This document shows positions 15,056 through 23,518 of a stretch of 35,505 bases of DNA, one piece after another; within the stretch, counting starts at the first letter, position 1; the number at the start of each line of letters is the position of its first letter. The DNA comes from Flavobacterium pectinovorum (GTDB lineage: Bacteria > Bacteroidota > Bacteroidia > Flavobacteriales > Flavobacteriaceae). The stretch spans positions 24,387 to 59,891 of the forward strand of contig NZ_RCZH01000010.1 of NCBI RefSeq assembly GCF_006438875.1. The letters run 5' to 3'. The notes below the pieces were generated by a model. It made no database searches and was not told where the DNA came from. It saw only the letters and a program-made list of their open reading frames with translations. A program made the position numbers and the translations under genes.

Positions 15056-17050
15056 TCACTGTATCTTTTTTATAATTAAATGAGACAGTGCAGGGTCATT
15101 AATTAAACGCTCCATTTCTGAATGAATTATATCTTGTATATCTTGTTTGATCTGCATATAATTTCGCTGCACTATTGTATTGTCAATTTTTCTGATTATG
15201 GGAATGTCCTGATAATTATCCTGTTCTTTTTTAAGTAAATCATGATCGTTTATAATCTCGGAGTGAAAGGTTTTGAGCTCGATTTTACAGTCCGGATTAT
15301 CGGCCACAATACCCACAAATTCCCCTGAACTTAAAGAGGAAATTTTGGAAGCGGGTACCGCAGATTCCAACTGTTTGGAACGGCTGATTGAAGTGTCTGC
15401 GCTATTAATAGACAAGCTTTCGCGGTCTTGCATAATTTTTCCAAATCGTTCGGAAAGCTGTTTGGCTGTATCCCCTGTGACCTGACCGCTGATAATGTTT
15501 CCCGTAATATTTAAAATTACATCTGCCTGTTCCCGTCCATAGTCTTTTCTAAGCTGACTGAAGTCCTGTATTCCTAAACAAGTTGCTACTTTGTTACTTC
15601 TTGCCGTAGCAATTAAGCTATCCATATTGTTGAGGTATATCGTTGGAAATTCATCAAATATCAGACTGCTTTTCAATTTTCCTTTTTGATTGACCTGCTT
15701 GATTAACCGACTAACATAAAGAGATAAAACAGCGCCGTAAGTTTGTATTTTCTGAGGGTTGTTTCCCATGCATACAATTTTAGGTTCAAGCGGGTTATTG
15801 ATATCCAAAGTAAAGTCATTGCCTGAAAGTACATAGTAGAGCTGTGGGGAAGAGAGCCTTGCCATGGAAATTTTGGCAGAAGCAATTTGTCCCTCAAGCT
15901 GCTCCATAACGTCCTTAAGGTAAGCGCTGAGAAATGGATTGATAAGGACTTCAATCTCTTTCTCTGTTCTGAGCAGTGTAAAGAGACTGTCGTAATCGAG
16001 CTGCATAAGTTCAATAACATGCGGAAGGGTGCAGAATTCCCCATCATTATACTTTTGTAAATACCAAATAACAGCTGTGAGAAAATTGATTGGGGATTCC
16101 ACAAAAAAGTCACCCTGTTTTTTAATCCATTCCCGGTTAAGTCCCAGCAGAATAGTTCTTGCTGATTCCGCTGCATCGGTTATGTCTGTCATCGATTCAG
16201 GATACAGAGGATTGCACCTGTGAGTGCGGCTTAGATCATCGAAATTAATCATGTAAAATTTGGGTTCAACAGTATAAAGTTGTCGGTATTTCAGCCAGGT
16301 ATTATAAGCAATGATGGTCAGATCAGCGAACTTAAAATCGTAAACGAACATGCTGAATCCTTTTTGAATATGCTGGGTAATAACATGGCGTATTACAAAA
16401 TAAGATTTTCCCGAACCAGGTGTTCCCGGAACCAAAAGCGATCGAAAAGGATTGATAATATTTATCCAGCTGTTTCGTGCTTTATCTTTTAAATGATATC
16501 GGGCAGGAAGATTAACGGAGTATTCATTTTCTATAAGCCTTTCTTCCTGAGGGAAAGTTTCATTTTCTTTGTTGAAAATATCTTTATGATTTAATGTTCG
16601 AGTGATAATTCTTGATAAAAGCGTACCTCCGGAAAGCATCATCAGATATCCTATCGAAGTGGATATAATGTAAGCTGTAATTTTAAAAAAAAGACTAAGA
16701 ACTGTCAGCAAAAACAGATAGCTGATAAAATATAAAATCAGTCCTGCCGTTATGTAAAAAAATGCCGTTTTAAATTGCAGTTTTTCATCTTTTCGGCCTT
16801 TTGCACCAAGTAAAGAAATGATCAGTAAACCCAAAGCAAAAAACTTTGTTTTATGAAAATTACTGCAAAGGCCTGTGTTGTAAATGTTGTGTAAAATCGT
16901 ATCGCTAAAAGGGCTTACCAGCTGCCAATGTTTAAAAACCGAGTAGCCGTAATAGTAGAAGTGAATACTCAAAAGAATTATGCTTATGAGCCTTGTCATA
17001 TCTAAAATTTTTCTAAGTGCCTGATCATTTTCTCCTGTCTGCATTGCCAT
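15056..17050 (-). CDS. mobC: Type IV coupling protein (VirD4/TraG-like), called MobC in Bacteroidota elements
   Basis: A 664-residue membrane-bound ATPase that would deliver the relaxase-DNA complex to the secretion channel. The N-terminal ~145 residues contain about four transmembrane segments (around 20-35, 70-82, 96-120 and 122-142). Walker A is GTPGSGKS at residues 209-216. Walker B is LIFDEFP near 460-466, followed by the conserved ARSNKVATCLGIQDFSQL block typical of VirD4 proteins. It lies 15 bases downstream of the relaxase gene. The protein looks complete. Confidence 0.9.
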   Translation of the reverse strand: MAMQTGENDQALRKILDMTRLISIILLSIHFYYYGYSVFKHWQLVSPFSDTILHNIYNTGLCSNFHKTKFFALGLLIISLLGAKGRKDEKLQFKTAFFYITAGLILYFISYLFLLTVLSLFFKITAYIISTSIGYLMMLSGGTLLSRIITRTLNHKDIFNKENETFPQEERLIENEYSVNLPARYHLKDKARNSWINIINPFRSLLVPGTPGSGKSYFVIRHVITQHIQKGFSMFVYDFKFADLTIIAYNTWLKYRQLYTVEPKFYMINFDDLSRTHRCNPLYPESMTDITDAAESARTILLGLNREWIKKQGDFFVESPINFLTAVIWYLQKYNDGEFCTLPHVIELMQLDYDSLFTLLRTEKEIEVLINPFLSAYLKDVMEQLEGQIASAKISMARLSSPQLYYVLSGNDFTLDINNPLEPKIVCMGNNPQKIQTYGAVLSLYVSRLIKQVNQKGKLKSSLIFDEFPTIYLNNMDSLIATARSNKVATCLGIQDFSQLRKDYGREQADVILNITGNIISGQVTGDTAKQLSERFGKIMQDRESLSINSADTSISRSKQLESAVPASKISSLSSGEFVGIVADNPDCKIELKTFHSEIINDHDLLKKEQDNYQDIPIIRKIDNTIVQRNYMQIKQDIQDIIHSEMERLINDPALSHLIIKKIQ

Positions 17051-17065
17051 GGATTTAGTGTTTAA

Positions 17066-18325
17066 TTAATTGTCGGACTGTCCTTTTCTTTTTCTTTTTT
17101 TTCGTCTGCCTTTTAAGCTGGCAGGAATAAATTCAGATGCATATTCAGGCTGTAAAATGCTGTCAATTATCTTTTGTAATTCACGCTCAGAAATAAAAGC
17201 AGGATTTTTAGTTGCTTCTTCCTTCTGTAATTTGTTTTCATAATTATTTCCGTCGGGTTTTATCCTTACATTACCGCACCTTTCAAGAATTGCCTTCGCT
17301 GCATATTGAACGCCCAACGCACTACCATTAAAAACGCATTTTGTAGTATGGTCTACATATGTAATTCCATAGACCAGACCTTGAGAACTTTGCCTGTAAA
17401 TTACAGCGATCCCTTCCTTGAGTAATTTTTTTTCCAGCTCGTCAAGGTCTATATTGCTGTTTTTTAAAAATGCCATGTCAATACTGTTTCTGATTCTTTT
17501 CATGTCAGGGAGCCGGGATTTTTTATTGGCTTCAAATTTTTGTTCAAGAGTTTTCATAGTAGGCATAAAATGAAAGCTGCTCGCTTTTATAGGAACTCCG
17601 ATTGGGTTTTTGTCTGCATCAATAATCTGGTATAACAGCCCTTTATGAATAAACATTTTAGAATCCTCTTTTCCCTGCAGTACTGAAATATTATACAGGT
17701 TCAATACTGCATTTAATTCTCCAATAGTTGTAAATTTATAATGCGGTATTACAGCATGTAAAATACTTGCGATCGCTTTTTTTGAATCTGAAACACCATA
17801 CTCGATTTTATGAACTTTTAATGGTTTTAAATCCATTACGGTTGTCTTTTTTTTACTTTCTGCGCGTACCAAATTGAATTGTGTTTCAATTTCTTTTCGT
17901 GCTGTTTCAGACTGATATTTTCCAATATTCTGCATGTCTATTCTGCTGCCGTCGGCTCTTACTTTTATAGAGACAATATGGATGTGCGGATGTCCGGCAT
18001 CATGGTGCTGATAAACCAAATATGGCTGAGAGCCAAAACCAATTTTATCCATATAACTACTTGCAACTTCCATGAGTTTTTCCTTTGATAATTCTTTTTC
18101 TGACGGGTCAAAATTGAGCGATATATGCACACTGTTTCGAGTCACATTTTCATTGAGTTCAAGCTGTTTTAAAAGCATGTTTAGTTTAAAAATCAAATTC
18201 ATGTCCGAAACGTCCATTGGATAATTTCCTTCTCCAATGCATTGGGCTGCGCCAACGGAAACTTTGTTCTCATTGTAATTGAAAATAGCCCTGATCGAAC
18301 GCCCTGTATTTATGACTGCAACCAT
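17066..18325 (-). CDS. mobB: Relaxase (MobP-type), called MobB in Bacteroidota elements
   Basis: A 419-residue relaxase/mobilisation nuclease. The metal-binding histidine cluster HHDAGHPHIHI has H112, H114 and H116 as the HxHxH triad. A catalytic Tyr candidate lies in the N-terminal motif IRAIFNYNENK (Y17). The N-terminal ~160 residues form the nicking domain; the rest is lineage-specific and ends in a very basic tail (GRRKKRKRK). It nicks oriT and stays covalently bound to the transferred strand. The start overlaps the end of the accessory gene by 16 bases, and the coupling-protein gene follows. No lesions are visible. Confidence 0.9.
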   Translation of the reverse strand: MVAVINTGRSIRAIFNYNENKVSVGAAQCIGEGNYPMDVSDMNLIFKLNMLLKQLELNENVTRNSVHISLNFDPSEKELSKEKLMEVASSYMDKIGFGSQPYLVYQHHDAGHPHIHIVSIKVRADGSRIDMQNIGKYQSETARKEIETQFNLVRAESKKKTTVMDLKPLKVHKIEYGVSDSKKAIASILHAVIPHYKFTTIGELNAVLNLYNISVLQGKEDSKMFIHKGLLYQIIDADKNPIGVPIKASSFHFMPTMKTLEQKFEANKKSRLPDMKRIRNSIDMAFLKNSNIDLDELEKKLLKEGIAVIYRQSSQGLVYGITYVDHTTKCVFNGSALGVQYAAKAILERCGNVRIKPDGNNYENKLQKEEATKNPAFISERELQKIIDSILQPEYASEFIPASLKGRRKKRKRKGQSDN

Positions 18326-18705
18326 TTTTCAGAGAGATTTTCAATATGTTTTTTTATTTGGTTTATGGAATTAAAGAGTACTTTTTTTTCTATTTCATAA
18401 ACCATAATCCAATGTTTAAATTCTGAAATCTGTACAAGGGTGTGAAGCTTTTTAACTGCCTGATTGAAGTTGTTTCCAATACCATTTAAATCTTTTCTCA
18501 GCAGTATGAGTTCACTCATTAATTCATCGAGTGATTCGTTTCGGTATTTCAAAACCACAGGTTTCTGCAGCAGATTTTTTCTGGCATAATCACTGAGTTT
18601 TCTGCAGGTTGATTTGTCAAACTGCTTCTGCAATATTTCATATTCGGCACTACTCAGTCTCAGATGCATCCATCTTGTTCTGTTTTTGTTTTCTTCTTCC
18701 ATCAT
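18310..18705 (-). CDS. mobA: Relaxosome accessory protein (MobC/PF05713-type), called MobA in Bacteroidota elements
   Basis: A 131-residue basic protein. It has an N-terminal ribbon-helix-helix-like segment (TRWMHLRLSSAEYEIL) followed by SDYARKNLLQKP and LNGIGNNFNQAVKKL, the conserved pattern of plasmid mobilisation relaxosome proteins. It would bind oriT and help the relaxase nick. It is the first gene of the mobA-mobB-mobC operon. The presumed oriT lies directly upstream. Confidence 0.85.
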   Translation of the reverse strand: MMEEENKNRTRWMHLRLSSAEYEILQKQFDKSTCRKLSDYARKNLLQKPVVLKYRNESLDELMSELILLRKDLNGIGNNFNQAVKKLHTLVQISEFKHWIMVYEIEKKVLFNSINQIKKHIENLSEKWLQS

Positions 18706-18746
18706 TTATCTTTTTCATTTCACAAACTATTCTCCTTCTGGTTTCA

Positions 18747-18833
18747 CCGCCAACGAGTTCCGAGTAAAAAGGCGGCAAGATATCGGTTGTGATACAACCG
18801 GACATCTTGCAGATTGCAGGAACGTGGCAATCT
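18747..18833. other. Candidate origin of transfer (oriT)
   Basis: Three consecutive inverted repeats lie upstream of mobA: CCGCC (18747-18751) / GGCGG (18771-18775); GCAAGAT (18775-18781) / ATCTTGC (18804-18810) enclosing a second perfect stem CGGTTGT / ACAACCG (18784-18800) with a 3-base loop; and AGATTGC (18811-18817) / GCAATCT (18827-18833). Clustered hairpins next to a relaxosome gene are the usual form of oriT in mobilisable elements. The nick position cannot be read from the sequence. Confidence 0.6.
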
Positions 18834-18993
18834 TTAAGAGTCTTACTAAGTTTTCAGACTATTATCAAATACCAATACGAATTTACGTAAGAACAGTCAA
18901 TACAGCCTATCACAGGTAAATTATGCTTATGATGCTTTGAGGATGCATGCTTAACTTTAACCCTTGATTTTTTAATTTAAAAATGATGAAATT

Positions 18994-19284
18994 ATGATTA
19001 CAAAAAATGATGTTTCCAAAGTTTATGATACGGTATTGAGTATCCCTGGAATGAGTGAGGTAGTGAAGATTGATTTGAAGGTTTCACGAAAAATTGTACT
19101 GTTATTAAATCATGTTATCAGTAAAGGAATAGAGATGAAAGAGGACGATGGCGGGCTGTTGGCAAACGTATCAGAGGAAGCATTACTGGACCTGAAAAAT
19201 CTTTCAGAGGAATGCCTGCAGAAAGCAGGTCTTGTGGAACTGAATCAAAAATTAACAACGCTAAACGAAGCATGTAAATCGTAA
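18994..19284 (+). CDS. Hypothetical 96-residue helical protein
   Basis: A small soluble acidic protein, mostly helical (KVYDTVLSIPGMSEVVKIDL, KIVLLLNHVISKGIEMK, EEALLDLKNLSEECL). There is no signal peptide or known motif. It stands alone, divergent from mobA, with a strong terminator 21 bases after its stop. I do not recognise the family; the position suggests an element-specific gene. Confidence 0.6.
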   Translation: MITKNDVSKVYDTVLSIPGMSEVVKIDLKVSRKIVLLLNHVISKGIEMKEDDGGLLANVSEEALLDLKNLSEECLQKAGLVELNQKLTTLNEACKS

Positions 19285-19304
19285 AAAAAAATTAAGATGT
19301 ATTG

Positions 19305-19345
19305 AGCGCTTAATAGATTAACATTTAGTCATTAAGCGCTTTTTT
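19305..19345 (+). terminator. Strong rho-independent terminator
   Basis: Stem AGCGCTTAAT (19305-19314) / ATTAAGCGCT (19331-19340), 10 bp perfect with a 16-base loop, followed by six T. Confidence 0.85.
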
Positions 19346-19493
19346 GATGTGTAAAGCTGTGAATTGAAATTGTCATGTTTCGGGAACTTTTGTCTGCCTT
19401 TTGGTAATAATTATAAGAAAAAACTGCTCTAAATTTGTTTATCACTTTTCTAATAATACAACTTGGCAATCCGTAACCTGTAAAATTTAGATC

Positions 19494-21011
19494 ATGAAAT
19501 CGAAAATTAATTTTAGAGATGTTTTTACTCAAGTAGTAAGTCTATTGTTTATCTTATTATTTGTATATGCGGCCGTAAGTAAATTATTAGACTTTGAGAA
19601 CTTCAGGGTACAGCTTGCGCAGTCACCGCTTTTAAGTGTATTTGCATCGTGGGTTTCGTGGCTGGTCCCTTTAACAGAACTGGTAATAGCATCAATTTTG
19701 ATCGTTCCAAAATTGCGATTTATTGGTCTTTTGTTATCGTTGAGCCTTATGACCATGTTTACAGCTTATATTTTTATTATCCTGTACTACAGCTCTTTTG
19801 TTCCGTGTTCCTGTGGTGGTATTCTGGAGAGGATGAGCTGGGATATTCATCTGCTTTTTAATACGGTATTTGTTTTTCTAGCACTAGTGGCGTTAATATT
19901 GAATAAACAATTTAAAAATAGGTATGTCTCTAAAGAAACATACTTTGTAGCGACGAAATGGATCATTCCTGTTATGATGTTTAGTATTTCAAGTGTAATA
20001 GTTTTATTCCTTTTCTCGGAAGAGATAATTCATCACGATAATCCATTTATCAGACGCTATCCTCAACATCCTGTAGAATTCTCTAATGCTATGGAATTAA
20101 AGATTAATTCCTATTATTTGGCAGGGTTCACGGGAGGAAGAATATACTTGGGGAATCACAGCAATCCTTTACATATAGAATCAGCAGATAAAAAATTACG
20201 CAATAAACAGATTAATAGGATTTCTTTTGATCCCGGACAAATACCATTTAAATCAGTTATCATTACGGTAAGGGATTCTTATTTTTATCTATCTGATGGC
20301 AGTGTGCCTAAGATCTTTAGAGGAAACTTAAAGGATTGGAAAATTAGTAAAGAATTAAAAGGCGTTCCTTATTTCACACTTGCCTTACCAGTTGACAGTG
20401 CGACAGTAACATTGAGATCAAATAATTCAAAAAATGCTGCAAATGTTTTAGGAATCTTTACTGAAGGAAACAGGCCAGCTATTAAATACAACGGAGAACT
20501 TTTAGAGGGGCAACTTGATGGGATTTTTGATACTGATGGAACCCTGATGTACAGTGAGGAATTCAAAAAGATTGTATATCTGTATTATTATCGCAATGGA
20601 TATATTGTCGCAGATAAAAATGGAACACTTGATCATAGAGGAACCACTATAGATACAGTTACGCATGCGAGAATAAAAGTGACAACACTCGATAACGGAA
20701 ATCAGCACGTCATGTCTTCACCGCCTTTTGTGGTAAACTCCCGCGCTGCCGTCTGTAAAAATTTACTTTTTGTACACTCTAAAGTAAAAGGCCAATATGA
20801 AAACGATAGGCTCTGGGAAAGCTCCTTTATTATTGATGTCTACGACCTGCGTACTAACGCCTATATCATGAGCTTTCCGGTCTATCATACGGCAAGTAAG
20901 ATACTGAATTCTCTATTGGTTACACCAACGCATCTGTATGCCCTTATAGGTAATGATCTAGTTGTATATGAGATCCACGACATACTAAAAAAAGAAATGA
21001 AAAATATTTAA
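19494..21011 (+). CDS. MauE/DoxX-type membrane protein fused to a periplasmic beta-rich domain
   Basis: A 505-residue protein. The first ~170 residues contain four to five transmembrane helices of the MauE/DoxX family, including YAAVSKLLDFENFR after helix 1 and the redox-type motif C105-S-C107-GG at the end of helix 3. A further helix lies at ~155-170. The C-terminal ~330 residues have no membrane segments and consist of repeating strand patterns (YLAGFTGGRIYLGNHS, VRDSYFYLSDGS, ILNSLLVTPTHLYALIGNDL), which looks like a periplasmic beta-propeller. MauE-like proteins are linked to disulfide or thiol redox in the envelope. The two downstream secreted four-cysteine proteins are plausible substrates. 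A -7-like TAAATTTG lies at 19430-19437, but its nearest TTG is 26 bases away. Confidence 0.65.
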   Translation: MKSKINFRDVFTQVVSLLFILLFVYAAVSKLLDFENFRVQLAQSPLLSVFASWVSWLVPLTELVIASILIVPKLRFIGLLLSLSLMTMFTAYIFIILYYSSFVPCSCGGILERMSWDIHLLFNTVFVFLALVALILNKQFKNRYVSKETYFVATKWIIPVMMFSISSVIVLFLFSEEIIHHDNPFIRRYPQHPVEFSNAMELKINSYYLAGFTGGRIYLGNHSNPLHIESADKKLRNKQINRISFDPGQIPFKSVIITVRDSYFYLSDGSVPKIFRGNLKDWKISKELKGVPYFTLALPVDSATVTLRSNNSKNAANVLGIFTEGNRPAIKYNGELLEGQLDGIFDTDGTLMYSEEFKKIVYLYYYRNGYIVADKNGTLDHRGTTIDTVTHARIKVTTLDNGNQHVMSSPPFVVNSRAAVCKNLLFVHSKVKGQYENDRLWESSFIIDVYDLRTNAYIMSFPVYHTASKILNSLLVTPTHLYALIGNDLVVYEIHDILKKEMKNI

Positions 21012-21111
21012 GCATCAATCTTAAAATAGAAAATTATACCGGCCGGTGTCAGGATTAAGATCGAACACCTGTAAAAAAAAGTAGATCACCCTATAAACTA
21101 AAATTAATATT

Positions 21112-21396
21112 ATGAAAACGTTATTTAAAAACATGTTGCCAATTGCTGTTGTAGCACTTGGAATTTCAGGAGCTTTTGTAACAACTTCGATGCAAAGTGT
21201 CTCCAAAACGAATGTCGCACCTAAGATTGGTTATCTTAGAGACTCAAATAATAAATGTACGCAAACCGAAGTAAATTGTAATACAACACAAAGCCCATTT
21301 TTGTGCCGTCTGAACGTCACTTCGGGTCCGGTGGCGTATGACAAGGATATTCCAACCAATAATTGCGTACAGCCTTTATATCGTCCAACTAATTAG
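21112..21396 (+). CDS. Small secreted four-cysteine protein (DUF6520-like), copy 1
   Basis: 94 residues. MKTLFKNMLPIAVVALGISGAFV is a signal-like hydrophobic N-terminus, followed by a short polar mature part with cysteines at 49, 56, 65 and 85. The conserved segments NMLPI, LGISGAF, FLCRL, TSGP.AY and a C-terminal LYRP recur in the next gene at the same positions. The form matches a Bacteroidota family of small exported proteins that I believe is DUF6520. Export and disulfide formation are inferred. It lies 100 bases after the MauE-type gene. Confidence 0.65.
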   Translation: MKTLFKNMLPIAVVALGISGAFVTTSMQSVSKTNVAPKIGYLRDSNNKCTQTEVNCNTTQSPFLCRLNVTSGPVAYDKDIPTNNCVQPLYRPTN

Positions 21397-21412
21397 GACA
21401 ATATATTAATTG

Positions 21413-21442
21413 GCAATGCAGTTCTGTGTAGAGCTGCATTGC
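21413..21442 (+). terminator. Hairpin between the two small-protein genes
   Basis: Perfect 9-bp stem GCAATGCAG (21413-21421) / CTGCATTGC (21434-21442) with a 12-base loop, followed by a weak T-run. It may be a terminator, attenuator or mRNA-stabilising hairpin. Confidence 0.55.
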
Positions 21443-21504
21443 TAGTTTTAAGCCCTCTTGACACCAACAAATATTTTATTAAACTTTAAAAATAAATACA
21501 ATTT

Positions 21505-21783
21505 ATGAAAACTTTATTTTTTAAAAACATGCTCCCAATTGTTATTGTCATCTTGGGAATTTCAGGAGCTTTTGCAAATAAATCGATGAGTAGTTTGCCT
21601 CGGTATGTGGCACCAGAGACAGGCTATACCAGGGATCCGTCGGGACATTGTACTGATATTGATGTTTTATGCAATAATACACCCAGCGCTTTCCTTTGCC
21701 GCCTTTATGGAACATCAGGACCACAGGCCTATGGGATAGATCCTACTACACATGATTGTCTCAAAGTTTTATATCGTCCCTAA
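21505..21783 (+). CDS. Small secreted four-cysteine protein (DUF6520-like), copy 2
   Basis: 92 residues, a tandem paralogue of the protein at 21112. The hydrophobic N-terminus is KNMLPIVIVILGISGAFA, and the cysteines fall at 49, 56, 65 and 85, the same numbers as in copy 1. The region between the export signal and the first Cys has diverged while the Cys framework, FLCRL, TSGP.AY and LYRP are kept. This suggests selection on the folded or disulfide-bonded form. A strong terminator follows. Confidence 0.65.
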   Translation: MKTLFFKNMLPIVIVILGISGAFANKSMSSLPRYVAPETGYTRDPSGHCTDIDVLCNNTPSAFLCRLYGTSGPQAYGIDPTTHDCLKVLYRP

Positions 21784-21811
21784 AGTGCTTTTATTTAAAA
21801 CATAAAACGGC

Positions 21812-21840
21812 AAAGCAGTTCCATTTGGAACTGCTTTTTG
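21812..21840. terminator. Bidirectional terminator
   Basis: Perfect 11-bp stem AAAGCAGTTCC (21812-21822) / GGAACTGCTTT (21827-21837) with an ATTT loop and a T-run on the plus side. It separates the plus-strand small-protein genes from the convergent S9 peptidase remnant. Confidence 0.85.
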
Positions 21841-21857
21841 TTATTAGTCACTATAGG

Positions 21858-22352
21858 TTATTTAGTACCGTCAATAATCCATTTTTCAGACCGATCTTCT
21901 TTTAGAAAATAATCAAACCATTGCAGCATCTTTTGTGTGACGTCATTTTGATTTGCAGGTTTGACGAGGGTATGACCTTCTTCAGGATAAAATAACATTA
22001 TACTTTTTTTTCCCAATCTGCGAAGTGCCAGATAATACTCCATACTTTGATGTGTGTCCACCATTTTGTCGTCTTTTCCAGTCCAGAGCAGTACCGGCGT
22101 AGTAATATTTGCTATATGCATAATCGGTGAATTTGCATTGTATTTTTCTGCCGCTTCGTAGGGAGGTTTATTCATGGTCCACTGTTCACCCTGAAACCGC
22201 CACATTTCAGGTTTTCCCAATTGCAGACTTACGGAGTGATACATGCTGTTAAGGTCAGTAATGGCGCCGCTGGCCACAGCTGCCGAAAAGATAGGGGTCT
22301 GGGTGATAATAAAAGCTGTCTCGTAACCACCAAAGGAATGCCCGATCAGTCC
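21858..22352 (-). pseudogene. S9 (prolyl oligopeptidase-type) peptidase, C-terminal fragment
   Basis: About 165 residues of an alpha/beta-hydrolase peptidase, from GLIGHSFGGYE to the stop. The catalytic triad is intact: Ser in GHSFGG, Asp in GKDDKMV, His in EEGHTL. Full S9 proteins have several hundred more residues (propeller and start of the hydrolase domain), which are absent. Upstream of the GLIG segment the frame continues only as the antisense of traG (to 22409). The gene is cut exactly where traG coding begins. The fragment lacks the N-terminal strands of the hydrolase fold and is unlikely to be active. In life it may have processed or degraded peptides linked to the neighbouring cassette; that is inference. 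Confidence 0.75.
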
Positions 22353-22356
22353 GTCC

Positions 22357-22806
22357 GAATATATTAAGTATTTGTTCAAGACTGTGCGGAAATTCTTTGG
22401 AGAGGCCATTGTAGTTACTCAGGAGGTTGAAGATATTATTTCCTCGCCAGTTGTCAAACAGGCCATTATCAATAACAGTGACTGCAAGATCCTGTTGGAT
22501 CAAAGCAAATACCAAAATAAATTTGATCAGATACAGGAATTGCTGGGGCTGACCGAAAAAGAAAAGGCATTGGTGCTATCGGTTAATAAAGCTAATGATC
22601 CTGATAAGAAATATAAGGAAGTATTTATTTCTCTGGGAAGTATGCTTTCAAAAGTCTACCGAACAGAAGTTTCACTTGAGGAATATTTGGCCTACACCAC
22701 AGAGGAAAGCGAGAAAGTGAAAATGAATGCCTATGCCCAAAAGTTTGGAGGCGACATCAAAAAAGGAATCGCCGCTATGGCCCGCGATATGAGAAACGGA
22801 AATTAA
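22357..22806 (+). pseudogene. traG: TraG (VirB4-like conjugation ATPase), C-terminal fragment
   Basis: The ~149-residue remnant reads EYIKYLFKTVRKFFGEA, VVTQEVEDIISSPVVK, IINNSDCKILLDQSKY and LLGLTEKEKALVLSVNKA, a well-conserved C-terminal stretch of Bacteroidota TraG. Full TraG has about 800 residues. The Walker A and B region and the N-terminus are missing, and traG frame identity stops at about 22357 where S9 peptidase sequence begins on the other strand. VirB4 ATPases power assembly of the transfer channel, so this fragment cannot supply that role. The remaining tra genes follow in their normal order. Confidence 0.85.
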
Positions 22807-22819
22807 ATGAAAAGGAAAA

Positions 22820-23503
22820 ATGAAAACAAAAATAATTACGTGCATAATCTGTCTATTGCTAATCATCACGCCGGTTAGACCAGCGGAAAAGACAGCTGCA
22901 CTGCCCATACTGGAAATTGTAAAAGCGGTCACCAAAAAAGTGATAAAAGCAATTGACCTTAGGATTCAAAAATTGCAGAACAAAACGATCTGGCTTCAGA
23001 ATGCACAGAAGAAGATAGAGAATGTACTTTCTAAATTAAAGCTGGATGAAATTTCGGATTGGACTAAGAAACAGAAAGAGTTGTATAAGGGCTATTATGA
23101 AGAACTGGCAAAGGTGAAATCGATTATAACCTATTACCAAAGGATAAAAGATATTACTAAGAAGCAGACCAAACTGGTAGAGGAATATGAAAGAGCTTGG
23201 AATTTGTTCAAACAGGATACTCATTTTAAAGAGAATGAAATCCAATATATGGAACGTGTTTATTCGGGCATTTTGGAAGAAAGCTTGAAGAATATGGATC
23301 AGATTTTTTTAATACTTGATTCTTTTAGCACGCAGATGAGCGATCTGAAAAGACTCGAAATAATTAATGAAGCTGCAGATCAGATTGATGCCAATTACGA
23401 TGATCTAACTCTTTTTAATCAACAGAATGTAATTCTTAGTCTTCAGAGGGCCAAGACAGAAGCAGATGTAAATCAGGTCAAACAATTTTACGGAATTCCG
23501 TAA
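22820..23503 (+). CDS. traI: Conjugal transfer protein TraI-like, first of three tandem paralogues
   Basis: 227 residues with a signal peptide (MKTKIITCIICLLLIITPVRP) and a long helical mature part (KLQNKTIWLQNAQKKIENVL...). It starts 13 bases after the traG remnant, the usual place of traI. Bacteroidota TraI is a periplasmic T4SS component, perhaps analogous to VirB5/TrbJ (inference). The motif KENEIQYMERVYSGILEESLKNMDQ aligns with LDYIERSFERLLENCSNTLDQ and ISYFEKVYGNLLSQSLRNLDE in the next two proteins, so the three are related. Confidence 0.75.
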   Translation: MKTKIITCIICLLLIITPVRPAEKTAALPILEIVKAVTKKVIKAIDLRIQKLQNKTIWLQNAQKKIENVLSKLKLDEISDWTKKQKELYKGYYEELAKVKSIITYYQRIKDITKKQTKLVEEYERAWNLFKQDTHFKENEIQYMERVYSGILEESLKNMDQIFLILDSFSTQMSDLKRLEIINEAADQIDANYDDLTLFNQQNVILSLQRAKTEADVNQVKQFYGIP

Positions 23504-23518
23504 TTCAATAAAAATATC

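Noticed and set aside
15703..16176. 157-residue minus-strand frame inside the coupling-protein gene
   Set aside because: The overlapping frame carries the conserved VirD4 motifs; this one is an out-of-frame shadow.
18614..18919. 101-residue plus-strand frame over the mobA start and oriT candidate
   Set aside because: It is antisense to the conserved RHH region of mobA and runs through the inverted repeats; no coding features.
22353..22409. N-terminal extension of the S9 frame (MASPKNFRTVLNKYL...) as a true start
   Set aside because: These codons are the exact antisense of conserved TraG sequence, so the apparent ATG start is produced by the junction.
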